From Orientallactaga sibirica (lineage: Eukaryota > Chordata > Mammalia > Rodentia > Dipodidae), in contig JAEOAD010000001.1 in NCBI GenBank assembly GCA_036365145.1, positions 98,677,501 to 98,741,500 of the forward strand: DNA of 64,000 nt, in the 5' to 3' direction. Each line of letters begins with the position of its first letter. The first letter of the stretch is position 1. The notes beneath the pieces were generated by a model. That model ran no database searches. It had not been told where the DNA came from and saw only the letters and a list, made by a program, of their open reading frames with translations. Both the position numbers and the translations under genes were made by a program. Positions 45,286 through 56,573 of this stretch are shown piece by piece.

Positions 45286-45539
45286 ATAAATATAACATTA
45301 AATATTCAAAGTTATAAATCCCCCATATGCCTAAAAATTCCAAGATGCTATTGCTACATAACACATTCAGGCTCCTGAAAAATCAGTAGGGGGTCACTGA
45401 AGATAATAGAAGTGGACTACTGCAGATAATTTCAAAGGTAATTTCTTTTTCTGTTCAGTTGAAGATTCATGGGGAAAAAAGTAAAAAAATAAAATAAAAA
45501 GGAGAAAAAGTGAAGTAAGAGCTCAGCTTAAATGACAAA

Positions 45540-45990
45540 CTAAACATTTTTATTCGATGTTTCAGTTTTCAAAAATGTCTAATTAGCCAGCTTTTCAGGC
45601 CAGCAGCATGAGGTTGAATGCATCATCAATTCTGATGTAAAACATGAACTTGCCAGTAAACAGGAAGTTTATCTTATAAAATGGAGTGTTTTTTTTCCTA
45701 TACAAGTTTTTTTTTATTAATAACAGTGATGGACTTTTCATTACTAAGTACAGCTGTGTTCTGATCCTGACAGATTGATATTTTTCAAGAAAAAATTTTT
45801 AAAAAGATACTGGGATATTTTTTAAGCAAATTCAGTTCCTTTTATCTTCCAGATGGGTGGGAGAAAGCAGCAGGTGGCAAACACATTTTTATCTAGTAAC
45901 ATTTGATTATGCGACATGCTTTATTTCCACAGTTGATGTAACTCAATAAACAGCAAATTGAGAAGAACCATCACCCTGTTAGAAGTTAGC
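45540..45990. promoter_or_regulatory. Candidate conserved non-coding element
   Basis: Repeat-free. GTCTAATTAGCCAGCTTTTC (palindromic CTAATTAG homeodomain core near 45580) is followed by GAATGCATCATCAATTCTGATG. Later GCAGCAGGTGGCAAAC contains a CAGGTG E-box (near 45870). Function inferred from motif content only. Confidence 0.28.
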
Positions 45991-45995
45991 AAGGC

Positions 45996-46008
45996 ATGTG
46001 TGTGTGTG

Positions 46009-46041
<33 letters not shown>

Positions 46042-46121
46042 ATGCACATGTGCTCATGTGTATGCAAGTGCATGTGTACATGTGTTTGAGAGTGCTTTTG
46101 TTGTTGTTGTTGTTGTTGTTT
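45996..46121. repeat. (TG)n, alternating purine-pyrimidine tract and (GTT)n
   Basis: (TG)n at 45996-46040 continues as ATGCACATGTGC-like alternating sequence to about 46086. (TTG)n follows at 46097-46121. A long Z-DNA-prone segment. Confidence 0.93.
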
Positions 46122-46219
46122 GTGTATAGTGAGAACTTCACGAAAGCTTTTCTGGTAAAGATAATTCAAGAAAAAGACTGCTCTTTCACATTTTATGTAT
46201 GAAGTTTTTACTTTAACTC

Positions 46220-46430
46220 ATTGGTTCCAATCCACACTAATGGCAGTCTGAAGCAGCTGTAAAGCCTGGAGTGATCGTCATCATTAAATGAGCTGCGGTG
46301 ATTTTGAGCCAAGTCCTTGTAGAAATATATTCCCAGCATTAAACCCTAAGCTTGATGATTGCAATGTAGGAGACCAGATGTGGTCACGGGGATTTTCTGG
46401 AATAAACCTATGGCATGTAAAGATGTACAC
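46220..46430. other. Repeat-free sequence, possible conserved element
   Basis: GCAGTCTGAAGCAGCTGTAA (CAGCTG E-box near 46253), GATCGTCATCATTAAATGAG and GAGCTGCGGTGATTTTGAGC: a mixed-composition stretch without simple repeats. Speculative. Confidence 0.25.
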
Positions 46431-46967
46431 AAATTGAGGGAATCATCAATCTATAGCATCGAACATGAAAAGTAGTTGCTTATGAGCTGAAAACAGTTAC
46501 ACATAATTTTACATATGTGAAATGCCAATAAAGCAAACCTTTCTAAGCAGCCAGAATAAAAGGAGTCTTGTCATTTTTTATCACATTATGGATATTAACA
46601 AGCATCTCAAACTCTGTAAGACAGAAGTTCTGGCTAGATGCAGAATCATTCCTACTGCAATTTAGGGTAGATTCTTTTGGCACAACTCTTAGAATCTCTT
46701 GACCCATAAAATAATGAGTCTGTATAGCTTTGGAGAGATGCTATATTAGTCTGGTTCTGGAAGTATTTTAAGCCACTAGCTCTCACAGGTGTTAACTAGG
46801 ACATTACCTGGAGGGAATACTCAGGGTAAGTTTGCCCAGTCCAGCATTTAAGCTGCATGTCCTATACTTTATCAATTCACTATTGTCCTCAAAGCTAGGT
46901 GGCTTCTTGAGCACCTACTTCCAGTTCCTTTTGTGTTTTCTCTTCTTCCTCATTTACAGCAGGTTTT

Positions 46968-46976
46968 TAAAAAGTT

Positions 46977-47023
<47 letters not shown>

Positions 47024-47222
47024 TGAGAGAGACAAAGACATAAAAAGGCAGACAAAGGGAGCGCATAGGCATGCCAGTGTCTCCAACCACCACAAACAAA
47101 CTCCAGACACATGAGCCACCTTGGGCATCTGGCTTTACATGGGTACTGGGGGATGGAATCAAACCTGGTTCCTTTGGCTTTGCCAAAAATTGCCTTAATC
47201 ACCAAGCAACCTCTCTCCAAAC
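46968..47222 (-). mobile_element. DIP SINE with expanded (TTTA)n tail
   Basis: About 12 TTTA units (46977-47024) represent an expanded AATAAA tail read on the other strand. Then come a short GA tract, CATGCCAGTGTCTCCAACC, ACTCCAGACACATGAGCC, GGAATCAAACCTGGTTCC and CAACCTCTCTCCAAACC. An expanded-tail DIP. Confidence 0.9.
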
Positions 47223-47344
47223 CCAGTTTTTTTTTTTTTTAAACATAGGAAACTCCCAGGATATTATATAACAGCCACTCTAGGACCCCCACCTTCCCTA
47301 GTCATCCACTAACTTGTCTGTCCACAGCGTGTCACTTGAAGGAC

Positions 47345-47632
47345 ATGAGGTTATGTCTCCATAAGCCTACCATACTTTGAAAATGCTATAAATTTAAAGC
47401 ATATTCATACACCTAAGTTACCAAACACCACAGCTTAACTCTGTATATCTTAAATATGCTTAGAAAGCTCATACCTGCCTATAATTGAGAAAGTCAAACT
47501 ACTGGGAATGTCTAGCAGAGGAAAGGATCAAAATGTGACATTTGTAGTATGAACTCTATTGCATGTACATAACTTTCACATCATCAAAATACAAAAGTCA
47601 AACTGGAAGTTCAAAAATCACAAGTCAGAGGC
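47345..47632. mobile_element. Ancient non-autonomous DNA transposon relic
   Basis: Text such as TTAAAGCATATTCATACACC, TAAGTTACCAAACACCACAG, CTTAACTCTGTATATCTTAA, CTCATACCTGCCTATAATTG, CTTTCACATCATCAAAATAC and GTTCAAAAATCACAAGTCAG matches a mammalian MER-type element. Its consensus I remember as containing …TTTCACACCATCGTAAAGTTGAAAAATCGTAAGTCG…. I believe it is a mariner/Tigger- or hAT-class MITE but cannot fix the name. Confidence 0.5.
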
Positions 47633-47659
47633 TACCTTTAGGTCCCCTTAAAAAGAAAA

Positions 47660-47993
47660 AAAAATTCTGACGTACTACAACACAGATGAACCTTGTGGAC
47701 ATCATGCTAAGAAAAAATGGATAACCAAAAGACAAAAATCTATGATTCCGCATGGGTGAAATATGTCAAGCAGTCAAAGTCACAGACACGGCAAACAGAA
47801 TGGATGTCCCCAGGGAAGAGGGAATGGGCTATAGATTAATGAGAATTAGGTTTCAGATTTGTAAGAAAATTTCAGATGATTTGTTCTATTACACTAGGAA
47901 TACACATAACACTGCTGAAGTGCACAGTTAAGAGTTAAGATGACACATTTTGTGTTAAGTAAATTTTTAACCACAGTTAAAAAAAATCAAACG
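47660..47993 (+). mobile_element. Ancient L1M 3' end
   Basis: GATGAACCTTGTGGACATCATGC, CAAAAATCTATGATTCCGC, GGGTGAAATATGTCAAGCAG, ACACTGCTGAAGTGCACAGT and GACACATTTTGTGTTAAGTA follow the order of ancient mammalian L1M 3'UTRs (ATGAACCTTGAAAACAT…, TGTATGATTCCATTTATATGAAAT…, ACTGAATTGTACACTTAAAA…, AAATTTTATGTTATG…). It ends in an A-rich tail next to a DIP. Confidence 0.8.
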
Positions 47994-47996
47994 AGG

Positions 47997-48190
47997 GCTG
48001 GAGGAGTGGAGAAATGGTTCTGTGGTTAATGGTGCTTGCTTGTAGATCCTGAAGGCCCGGGTTTAATTCTCAATACCCATGTAAAACAAGATGCACAAAG
48101 TGCCACATGCTTCTGGAGTTCATTTGGCAAGAGATATCAACATGCCTACACTCCCTCTTTTGCATATAAGTAAACAAAATATACTTTTTA
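47997..48190 (+). mobile_element. DIP SINE (type I, diverged)
   Basis: GGCTGGAGGAGTGGAGAAATGG head (small duplication), GGGTTTAATTCTCAATACCC B-box region, AACAAGATGCACAAAGTGCC and GCTTCTGGAGTTCATTTGGC. The TC tract is almost absent (CTCCCTCTTTTGC). Confidence 0.88.
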
Positions 48191-48779
48191 AAAAATATTA
48201 AAATGAACTTTGCAGATATATTCTATCTACATTCTTTGAGAACTATCTCCAAAGAAAGCACCAACTGCAACAGGGTGACATGTTTTAAATATTAGAGAGG
48301 AAGTCAGAGTTCTTAAGAGTCCTAGGAGAGGTGAAATGATAGGGGTCAGAAATCCAGGTGTTCTTCCCACTCCCACTTTACTCGCATTGTGCTTGCCTCA
48401 AATACTGTTTCATTTATGTGCCTGGATGCAGAAGTGACAGAGGTTGGGAGGATAGGTAACTGTCTATGATCAGCCTCCAAATACCTTCTGGGACCTTTGT
48501 ACATTTCATTTTTTCCTGAAAATATGTTCTGCAGAAACAGTAAATGCACTTGGTTTTTCTTTGTTTGATACGAATTGGCCTGAATCCTCAATACTTCCTA
48601 ATCTTTATCATTCAAAAATTAGCTATATGGCTCAGTTTTCCTAAAACTTTTATATCATTTCCATATACACTCTCATTCTTGCTCTCTCTGCACGGGACTC
48701 TCTCCGGTACAAAATTCAAAGGACATTTAAGGGAATTAACCCTTTCTCATAGAATAGGGTTATTTACAAACAGATGTTT
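48191..48779. other. Unannotated sequence
   Basis: Nothing recognisable. Confidence 0.4.
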
Positions 48780-49150
48780 GGAGACTGGAAAGACGGCTCA
48801 TTGTGACTGCCACGCAGTCTAAAAGACCTGAGTTTGAATTCTACCAGCCACGCAGTGGCAACTGTCTGCAAACTCAGTGCTGCCGAGGTGGAGACGGAAG
48901 GCAGGAAGATGGCTGTGGATTGATGGCCTGCTAGTGCAGTTAAATCATTGAGTTACTGGTTCAGTGTGAGACTCTCTCTCAAAACATAAGAGGAATAGAC
49001 TCCCAAATCAGTGTCTAGTGTCCACACACATGCACACACATACAAATGTGCATGTATACACATATGTGAGCTCCCACACATATGAACACCCATACATGTA
49101 CTCATGCACACTACATAAACATATACACATAAAAAGGAAATAAAAGAAAA
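48780..49150 (+). mobile_element. B4/RSINE1-type composite SINE
   Basis: GAGACTGGAAAGACGGCTCA head, GACCTGAGTTTGAATTCTACC B-box region, GGAGACGGAAGGCAGGAAGAT, GTGTGAGACTCTCTCTCAAA, and GTGTCTAGTGTCCACACACATGC followed by an AC-rich tail. Confidence 0.75.
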
Positions 49151-51459
49151 TAATAAAATAGGCCTCTGTTTCTCACATTGGAATTCAAAGGACTCAGAAT
49201 ACTTTTGCTGTCACTCTGTAGAGCCTGCAGGGTTAGCCTATGACTAAAGGCTGGCCATTGAGACACTGCAGCCCAGAAACTTCACCTTGAAGTTGGAAAC
49301 ACACAAAAGAGGCAAAATACTGTGCCTTGGCATCATGCCAGCAGGATTCTTGCTACATTTGCTGAGGATCCCATTTACCCGTTCTCTGGAACCATCCCTG
49401 ATGCTTGCCATGCTAAGTTGAAACTTCAGCCATGTTGGTTGTTGATTCTGTGAACACTAGTTGTGCTGCAAGGGGTGGGGGTGGGGATGACACTCCTCTA
49501 CAGTGAAATTAGCCAGCACTGGCTGCTGTTGATTTTAATCAGAAAACTAGCTGCCAATGTTTATTCGCAGATCTTCTTCAACAGGGCAATGTTAGGGCCA
49601 TAGTCAATTTCTTGGAACAAGGAGAAAGCCTCCCTTTCCTTTGGGTCTCTGTGAAACAGGTGAGAGAATATCCCCACCATGCACCTGCTTGTGTTCTTGT
49701 CATTTTCCAGACTTCTCTAAAGCCATGCTGATCAGCTGCTATTCTGCCCATCAATGTCCCAAACATGATGAAAATAAACCCACCTACAGCACCAAGCTTG
49801 CTAATCATCCTCCCACCTAATTGCGCAGCTGATAGCCAAGTTCTTCTGCAGGCCAGCTTTCCTCCTGTCAGCTTTGCTATGCAGAAGTTTCACAGGTTGA
49901 TGAGGGACAATTTAGATATCCGTGTCCATCATATTCCTCTAATTCCCCTTATTAAAAAAATTCCAACCATTCCCAAGTCAGCTTTGAAATAGGAAGTCAC
50001 CTAGTGTCAAACACCTGGCCACTGTCACTGTGCAAAAGATGAGTTTTTTTTTTTTTTTTTTTTTGGTGTGTGTGTGTAGGTGGTGGGGTTTGCCCACCAG
50101 GGTGCAAATCTGGGTTACATTGCTGAAAAGATGTGGGTGATGTGGCTGACAGGAGTCAGAGCCAGACTTGTGGGGGAGTGGAAGATGCATAGGGCTGCCA
50201 GGCTGATGATATCATTTCTCTTTTTGGTCTTACTTTCCATATGATTCCCAAAGCTACAGCTCTTTATTTCAGTTATTAATTCTGATACTTTTTCTCTATT
50301 CTAAGACATTTATTACTGTCTCCATCATTATTATTGCCTTTCCTCAAAACCTTAAAGTACAATAAATTATACTCTATCCCCAGCTCATAAGAACAGACCT
50401 ACTGGGTGTTATTGACGCCTCTTATGAGATTAGTGTTGGATAGTTACCTAATTTCTCTCCTTAGTTGATAGATTTTTTTGCCATGTAGATCAATACAGCC
50501 CTTACTTCTTCATTAGTAAGAATTTACAAAACTACTTTCATTTATTTTTTGACTTTCATATATGTTCATAATATATTTTGATCATACTTATAGTGGGTAG
50601 ATTCTCGGTACCAGTGTTATTATTTCTTATAAGTCTTTCTAGGTGGTAAAAGATGGTGGCTCTGGTGAGATGAGAATCAGGAACCAATTTTCTGTTTTGT
50701 GTAATCATTTCAAATCAATTTTAATCTGACCCAGATGTTCTCCATTCTCATCTTCACAGTAACACAACTGGCAGCTAAGAAGTTCCCCGCTTCCATTCCC
50801 CAACTAAGCCTTGGATTTCACAATACAAGTTTGGGTATGAAAGTAAGTCCTCTCAGGCTGAGGACTCATATCGAGGAAGTGGCAGGGGAGGAAAGCTGGA
50901 TATAAAGAAAACACGTAAGCAACACCCTACCACCTTTCATACCCCAGCTTTCTTTCCCCCAAAATTGTTGGGCTCTCCAGCATCCACGTGAATAAGCTGA
51001 ATATCCGTGCCCACAGGCACCTCAGCTAAAATCCTGACCTCACCCAGGGCTGCTCATTCTTCTTCTTCATGCTCCCAAACTCAGCTGGATGATATCATAC
51101 TCTTTATATCTCATATCTTTACTATTACCTAAATTCATTCTGGTCCTATATTCTATTTTGTAGAAAATTCCAGAATAGCCTCTAACTGTCCACCCTACTT
51201 CCAGATTCACATTTTTTACAGTGTCGTCCAGACATTGCTCAGAGAGCTCTCTATAACATCATCCAATATCATCCTAAGTCTTTCAAGTTGGGTTCAAAAC
51301 TCCTGGAGATTTCCTCACATGGGCTTCTATGTCTGGTGACCTGGCAGCAGTATGGCTGTCTGGATACAATGATCAACTATGGGCCAAAGGACTTCTACCT
51401 TCAAGAAATTTTAAAGTACAGAGAAGTCACAAAATCTTATTATTTCATCTAGTTGTTTG
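49151..51459. other. Unannotated sequence
   Basis: About 2.3 kb without recognised SINEs. A 76-codon antisense frame (49578-49808) starts MISKLGAVGGFIFIMFG, a hydrophobic segment I cannot assign. Also a T22 run with GTGTGTGTG (50043-50075). 50540-50600 (TTCATAATATATTTTGATCA) may be a scrap of the antisense L1-like repeat seen at 14.4 and 52.3 kb. Confidence 0.35.
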
Positions 51460-51575
51460 TGTTTTGAGACAGGGTGTCACATGTAGTCTTCACTGGAATT
51501 GAACTTAGGATCCTGTTGCCTCAACCTCCCCAGTGCTAAGAATATAGTTGTGTTTCATTAAGCCTAGTACCTTTC
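51460..51575 (-). mobile_element. B1-related SINE, diverged
   Basis: TTTTGAGACAGGGTGTCACA, TGTAGTCTTCACTGGAATTG, GTTGCCTCAACCTCCCCAGT and GCTAAGAATATAGTTGTG follow the antisense B1 order. Old. Confidence 0.65.
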
Positions 51576-52309
51576 AAAATTTTTGCATTCTCTCTTTCTT
51601 TCTCTCTCCATATACACCTATGTACATATTATACATGCATATGCATATATGCATTAGACATATGTGTGCATACACATACATTTATTTGGGACCTTTTGTA
51701 CAACTATAGGTAGGCATAGCATCTCCTTCTGAATTCCCGTGGTTTTTTTTCTCCTAAGAATTTTCATTACACCCTGTTATGCTCATTTGCAATTGAAACA
51801 GCATATACTTACCATGCTGTCTGTTGGCTCACTCCTCTAAAAACAAATTGTTTTTGAGTTCAGAGGTCATGCCTTAATCATTGCCTCTTGTGGCTGTGAC
51901 AGCGGTGTTAAATAGAATTGAAATCAAAAGTTATCTTTCGGTTAGTTTGTGAGACAAGGCTGAGGGATAGCAGCAATATGTAGAGATCTTTACTCTCTGT
52001 GGTACTGAAAAACATAGCAAATCAGTCAGCATTCTGTTCTTTCTTCACATTTCCTTGGCCTAATACTAAAATGTATTAACTACCCAACTTCTATGTATGC
52101 CTTTTTTTTTTTTTTCCTGATTGCAGGAGCAGCATGACTCAGCAGATACTATCCGACACTCAGCTTCTCCATGGAGACTAAGCTCCAATCACTCATCGTG
52201 GTGAATGAGTCAGGAACTGGTCTTTTATTGATTAGATTTCCATCCCTGTGTCAATTCCCCTTTCTGCAGTTTGTTTCCAAGACATCAGCTATTTTTAACA
52301 ATTTCATAC
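51576..52309. other. Unannotated sequence
   Basis: No gene or repeat recognised. There is a short ATGCATATGCATATATGC alternating stretch near 51633 and a T14 near 52103. Confidence 0.4.
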
Positions 52310-52600
52310 ATGTTATAATCCATTTTGATCCTCCCACTTACATTCTGTCTTCCTTATTCCCCTCCCAATAAAAAAACCCTTCGTCTTCCCATTAGATCCC
52401 CCTTTTACATCCATGCTTTATTTATTTATTTTCTCATTCAACTCACTGATTTAAATTGGGGCTGCTTGCATAATCATGGGTAGGAGGCTATGTACTGGAG
52501 AATGGGCAATCCTCTAATGGTTACTCTCATAGAGAACACGACTCCCCCTCTGCCAGCAATCATGTTTCCACTATTTACTCAGGGAGGTAACGATACTGAC
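52310..52600 (-). mobile_element. Probable L1 3'UTR-like repeat, antisense
   Basis: ATCCATTTTGATCCTCCCAC, CTGCTTGCATAATCATGGGT, ATGTACTGGAGAATGGGCAA and CGACTCCCCCTCTGCCAGCA match, in order, a rodent repeat I recall as …CATTTTGATCATATTC…, …GCTTGCATGAGCATGGGTG…, …TTTACTGGAGCATGGGCAAC…, …ACTCCCCCTCCCCCAGCAACC. Family name uncertain. Confidence 0.55.
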
Positions 52601-52639
52601 AGGCTCAGACATGTACAGGAGACTCCATGTGTTTTAGTT

Positions 52640-52740
52640 TAAACATTGTCATATAATTAGGAACGTATTACACAGATGAGGAAACTGAGGCACTGAGGCA
52701 AAGATAAGTTTAAATTCTGTAAGTTTAGGGCTGATCATAG
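52640..52740 (-). mobile_element. MIR SINE fragment
   Basis: ACACAGATGAGGAAACTGAGGCACTGAGGC (split: ACACAGATGAGGAAACTGAG, GCACTGAGGCAAAGATAAGT) is a near-exact antisense MIR core (ACAGATGAGGAAACTGAGGCACAGAGAGG). Confidence 0.8.
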
Positions 52741-53321
52741 AAAGGAACAGGAAGAGGGCCGCATGCTTTTTATTGTTGTTGTTGTTGTTGTTGCTTTGCT
52801 TTATTTATTCACCAGCTTAGTTCTTCTTATTACTTTGTCATCTCTCATGAAGTTCCCCTATTAGCTATAAATGGTGCCCTTTATTCAAAAGCCAGCCACC
52901 TGGGGAAGGTTTATAGTCCACATGTAACATCGCTGAGCTTGGCAACTTATAGCATTCTAAAGTGGTCTTCTCCCACAGAGAAGAGGGGTAAATCAGAGGG
53001 AGCAGCATGGGACTCACTCATGAAAACCACAGAGCAGCTCAAAGCCATACAGGCAACCACAGCCCGTTTCTCTTCATACTTATATAGGAAATCCAGAGAG
53101 GGTGAGATATTCAAGATCAAGAGAATACATCAGAAATCACAACTTTGGAAACAAAGTTATAAAAGTTCTCAAAATGAGATTTTACAACTTCATACCAATA
53201 TTAGCAAAGAGTGTGTAATTCTATTTAAATAAGCACTACAGATATTATGAATGGGAAGATATATTGATGGAGAATCCACTTGTTTATAATAGATGTTTTA
53301 CTCAGACTCTAAATTTTGTTC
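52741..53321. other. Unannotated sequence with (TTG)n
   Basis: (TTG)n lies at 52772-52793. A 97-codon frame at 52939-53232 has no recognisable domain. Confidence 0.4.
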
Positions 53322-53498
53322 TAATTTTTTTTTTTTTTTTGGAGAGAGTCAGCAGCTTCTCAGCTGCCCCCTTGTGGGCAAGTGTGGCATGCACCCCTGT
53401 GTCACTGTGTCTGGCTAAATGTGGGACCTGGAGAATCAAATGGGTGTTCTTAGGCTTAGCAGGCAGGCACCTTAACCACGAAGCCATCTCTCCAGCCC
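53322..53498 (-). mobile_element. DIP SINE (type II)
   Basis: T16 (A tail on the element strand), GAGAGAGTCAGCAGCTTCTC, CCCCCTTGTGGGCAAGTGTG, CTGGCTAAATGTGGGACCTG, GGTGTTCTTAGGCTTAGCAG and CATCTCTCCAGCCC head. The GA tract is short. Confidence 0.92.
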
Positions 53499-53719
53499 TC
53501 TAATGACCTTTTTGTCCAAATATATTTTAATCATTTAGTCTATCACTTGTCCCTATAGATTTGCCTTAAGTTATAAAGGACATCCACATAACAGTACATA
53601 AAAGTGTTTCCTTAAAATCAATATAATATTATTTATTATAATCAAAGTAAAAAGAAATCACCTATATTTCCAATGACATTAAAATATTTTTATCCAACTA
53701 TTAATTGAAATACTTAAAT

Positions 53720-53960
53720 TTTAAAGGTTAAGGGATTGGGAAAATGACTCCGTGGTTAAAGGTGCTGGATTGCAAAGCCTATCAGGCTGAGTTCAATTTC
53801 CCAGCCATCTATGTAAGCCAATTCCAGAAGACAGAACAAGCATCTGGCACTCATTTAAAGAATCAAGAAACCATAGAGCATTGCTACTGACATGTACTTA
53901 TACATAAAACACACACACACACACACACACACACGTGCAAATAAACTTAAAAGTTTAGAA
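53720..53960 (+). mobile_element. DIP-like SINE, diverged, with (CA)n tail
   Basis: AGGGATTGGGAAAATGACTCC, GGTTAAAGGTGCTGGATTGC, GAGTTCAATTTCCCAGCCAT and GCATCTGGCACTCATTTAAA keep the DIP order. In place of (TC)n there is (CA)n at 53909-53934. Confidence 0.75.
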
Positions 53961-55141
53961 AAGCTTTAATGTTTGAGTTTCTGGACACTGTGACATGATG
54001 AGAAAATAAATAAACAAGCTGCATATTTCATAATTTATATATGATACTAACTGTGTTATCTGTATTAATAAATCTAGCAACAAGACAGGAACAAACGTAC
54101 AGCAAGTGATTAATAGCAATAACTGATGATAGCCTTATGGGGTAACTTCTTATTTACATTTATGAAATTTTAAAACTATTTGCAATACATATGCATAATC
54201 ATTATGGTTATATAAAATTATTTAAGAAATTATCTGAATTACTAATTATGCCTAGAAGTAAAACTCCAGGTGTTTATCTCTTCATTGAAAAATACAAGGA
54301 ATTAAGTGAAAAATAATTACAGCAAGGGAAATAAGCAAAATGATATATGTAGAATTGGCTTTATTTAATTTACCTCTTCAAATATAGATGGTCCATACCT
54401 CCTCTCTCCATTCATTCTAAAAGCTCCAACCATAACATATAGCTATGGAATGTTAGTTGATGGGGCTTTGCTAAGTTCAAGATCTCATAAACCCATATGA
54501 AGGCATTTGTTTTCATGGTTTAAATTAGGGTGTGAACTGACAAGCATATGAAGCGGTGTAGCCAAGGCCATATGCCTGGTAATGAATTGCCTTCCTGAAT
54601 TGAGAAAAATGAGGTACCCAGTGAGTGCCAGTTGCTTCTTGTCATCTCCAAGAGTTGCAGGAGATTAGCCATCACAAAATAGAGAACTACGATCCAAGGC
54701 AATCCTGTTGTGACTCTTCTCTGCGAAGATTCCCCACATTGTCATCTTAACCATTTTGCCTGAAATGCTGAAAATTCATACACATTATGTGATTGGGAAG
54801 ATAGAACTGAGTTAACAGAATTTTCTCTGACAGAAAAAAAAAAATGTGGAGATTTTAAAAGACAGTAATAAATAAACCAAATGTATTTTTAATTACCTTT
54901 AAATCACATTAACAACAACATTCTCAGTGGGACATAGGAATCAAATGCTACTTAATAAGAGATTTCTCATTAGCTTGTGAATGGGTTACTTTATTCTTTT
55001 GTTGGTTTTTGTCTTGCAGAATGGATTTCAGAGATTTGCAAATGTAATAGCTTATGCCCATGTTTATATTCATGGGGCTTAAACATTTGCCCATTGGCTT
55101 TCATCTCACCCAGACAAGTGATAGAACACATTATTGCCCTT
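53961..55141. other. Unannotated AT-rich sequence
   Basis: About 1.2 kb with no gene or repeat recognised. Confidence 0.4.
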
Positions 55142-55465
55142 TGTTGTAGTCAGCTCTACGTCCCTGGGATGAACATCCAAATCAGGCACAGTTTATGGGA
55201 GAAAGGTGTTTATTTAAAGCTTACATGGCAGAAGAAGTTGGCTCTCATTCATTAATCCAAGCAGAGAGATACCACCCAATAGCCAGCACCACAAGCAAGC
55301 TTAGCCAGAACTCAAAACTTCTCTGCATGCATTTAGACTGGAACTCAGATATGTCCCCAGTGACACATTGCCCTGTAGCAGGAGTCTGCCTACTAAGGGA
55401 AAAGCTGCAAACTCAACTTTAATAAAACCCCCAAGTCTATAGGGACATACATTCAAACTACCACA
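55142..55465 (-). mobile_element. Solo MaLR-type LTR with target duplication
   Basis: On the minus strand it starts TGTGGTAGTTTGAATGTATG and ends GAGCTGACTACAACA. It contains GTGTCACTGGGGACATATCTG and a polyadenylation signal-like TAAATAAACACC. Flanking pentamers are CCCTT (55137-55141) and ACCTT (55466-55470), a 5-bp target duplication with one change. No interior is attached. Confidence 0.82.
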
Positions 55466-55470
55466 ACCTT

Positions 55471-56285
55471 CCTTGCTTTCAAATGACTTAGAAGAATCAT
55501 CCATATCGCCATCCTCCACTCAGAGTTCAGAATTCAGGACTCAGCTCTAGAAAAACACAGATGAAGCAGAGAAGTAAACTGACCTTGTCTAAACTCATTT
55601 GGTTGCTAATGGCATTATGACTATAATCCAGGATCATCAAATTTCTCTCCAGAAAACTGTTAATATTTTTACCACGGAAATCCTTCATCCAACAAAAATA
55701 AAGTTTTACATACTTCAACTAGGCTCATAGACATCCATGAAATTTGCCAAATCTATCAAATTTATAAAAACCTTAGCATTCATACTTGATCTTAATATTA
55801 TTCTCAAACTATTCAGTATGTACTAATACAATGGCAAAAGCTCAGTTCCATATCAAGATTCACAAAGACCCTAAAGAGCTTTCTGAAAACGTACCTTCTA
55901 ATGATGACGAAAATGTTCATATACCCGTAGGTTAGGCCCAATAAAGGTTTTAAAAATATTAAAATGCCCCAAGGAAATACATCTAAGTTCCTAATGCCTA
56001 CTAATGTGGTAGTTGTAGAAGAGAGGTGGTCTGGGTGTTTAAACAAGAACTTAAACTACATCATTAACTATTTATCATAGAGCTTTAAGGCATTAAAATC
56101 ATATAGAATTCCTAACTCTCCCTTGAACAAAATACACAGCCACAGAGGGGAGTTTAGTTTGGAATAATCTTACCTACTATCCTGCAGTTTGATCTGAATG
56201 ATGATAGGCTCCTGTTGGACAGCTTGTGTTGAACTCAGGCCTTCTCTCCTGAGGCATATTAGTGTTAACTTTAAGAAGTGAACTT
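55471..56285. other. Unannotated sequence
   Basis: No gene or repeat recognised. Confidence 0.4.
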
Positions 56286-56521
56286 ATGGGCCCAGGAGAT
56301 GGCTTAGCGGTTAAGTGCTTGCCTGTGAAGCCTAAGGACCCGGGTTCAAGGCTCAATTCCCCAGGACTCACGTAAGCCAGATGCACAAGATGGCACATAC
56401 ATCTGGAGTTCATTTGCAGTGGCTGGAGGCCCTGGCACACCCCTCCTTCATCTATCTGCCTCTTTCTATCTCTGTCTGTTGCTCTCAAATAAATAAATAA
56501 ACAACAACAAAAATTTTAAAA
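56286..56521 (+). mobile_element. DIP SINE, expanded B-box subtype
   Basis: CCAGGAGATGGCTTAGCGGTT head, GGGTTCAAGGCTCAATTCCCC (expanded B box), GCCAGATGCACAAGATGGC, TATCTCTGTCTGTTGCTCTC and AATAAATAAATAAAC tail. A perfect 13-bp target duplication AAGAAGTGAACTT at 56273-56285 and 56522-56534 fixes the ends and indicates a fairly recent insertion. Confidence 0.95.
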
Positions 56522-56573
56522 AAGAAGTGAACTTGCAAACAAAATCTATGTTATTTTATTTTATTTTATTTTT

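Noticed and set aside
52939..53232. 97-codon Lys/Gln/Ser-rich frame
   Set aside because: No domain, no conserved context. It looks like chance open sequence.
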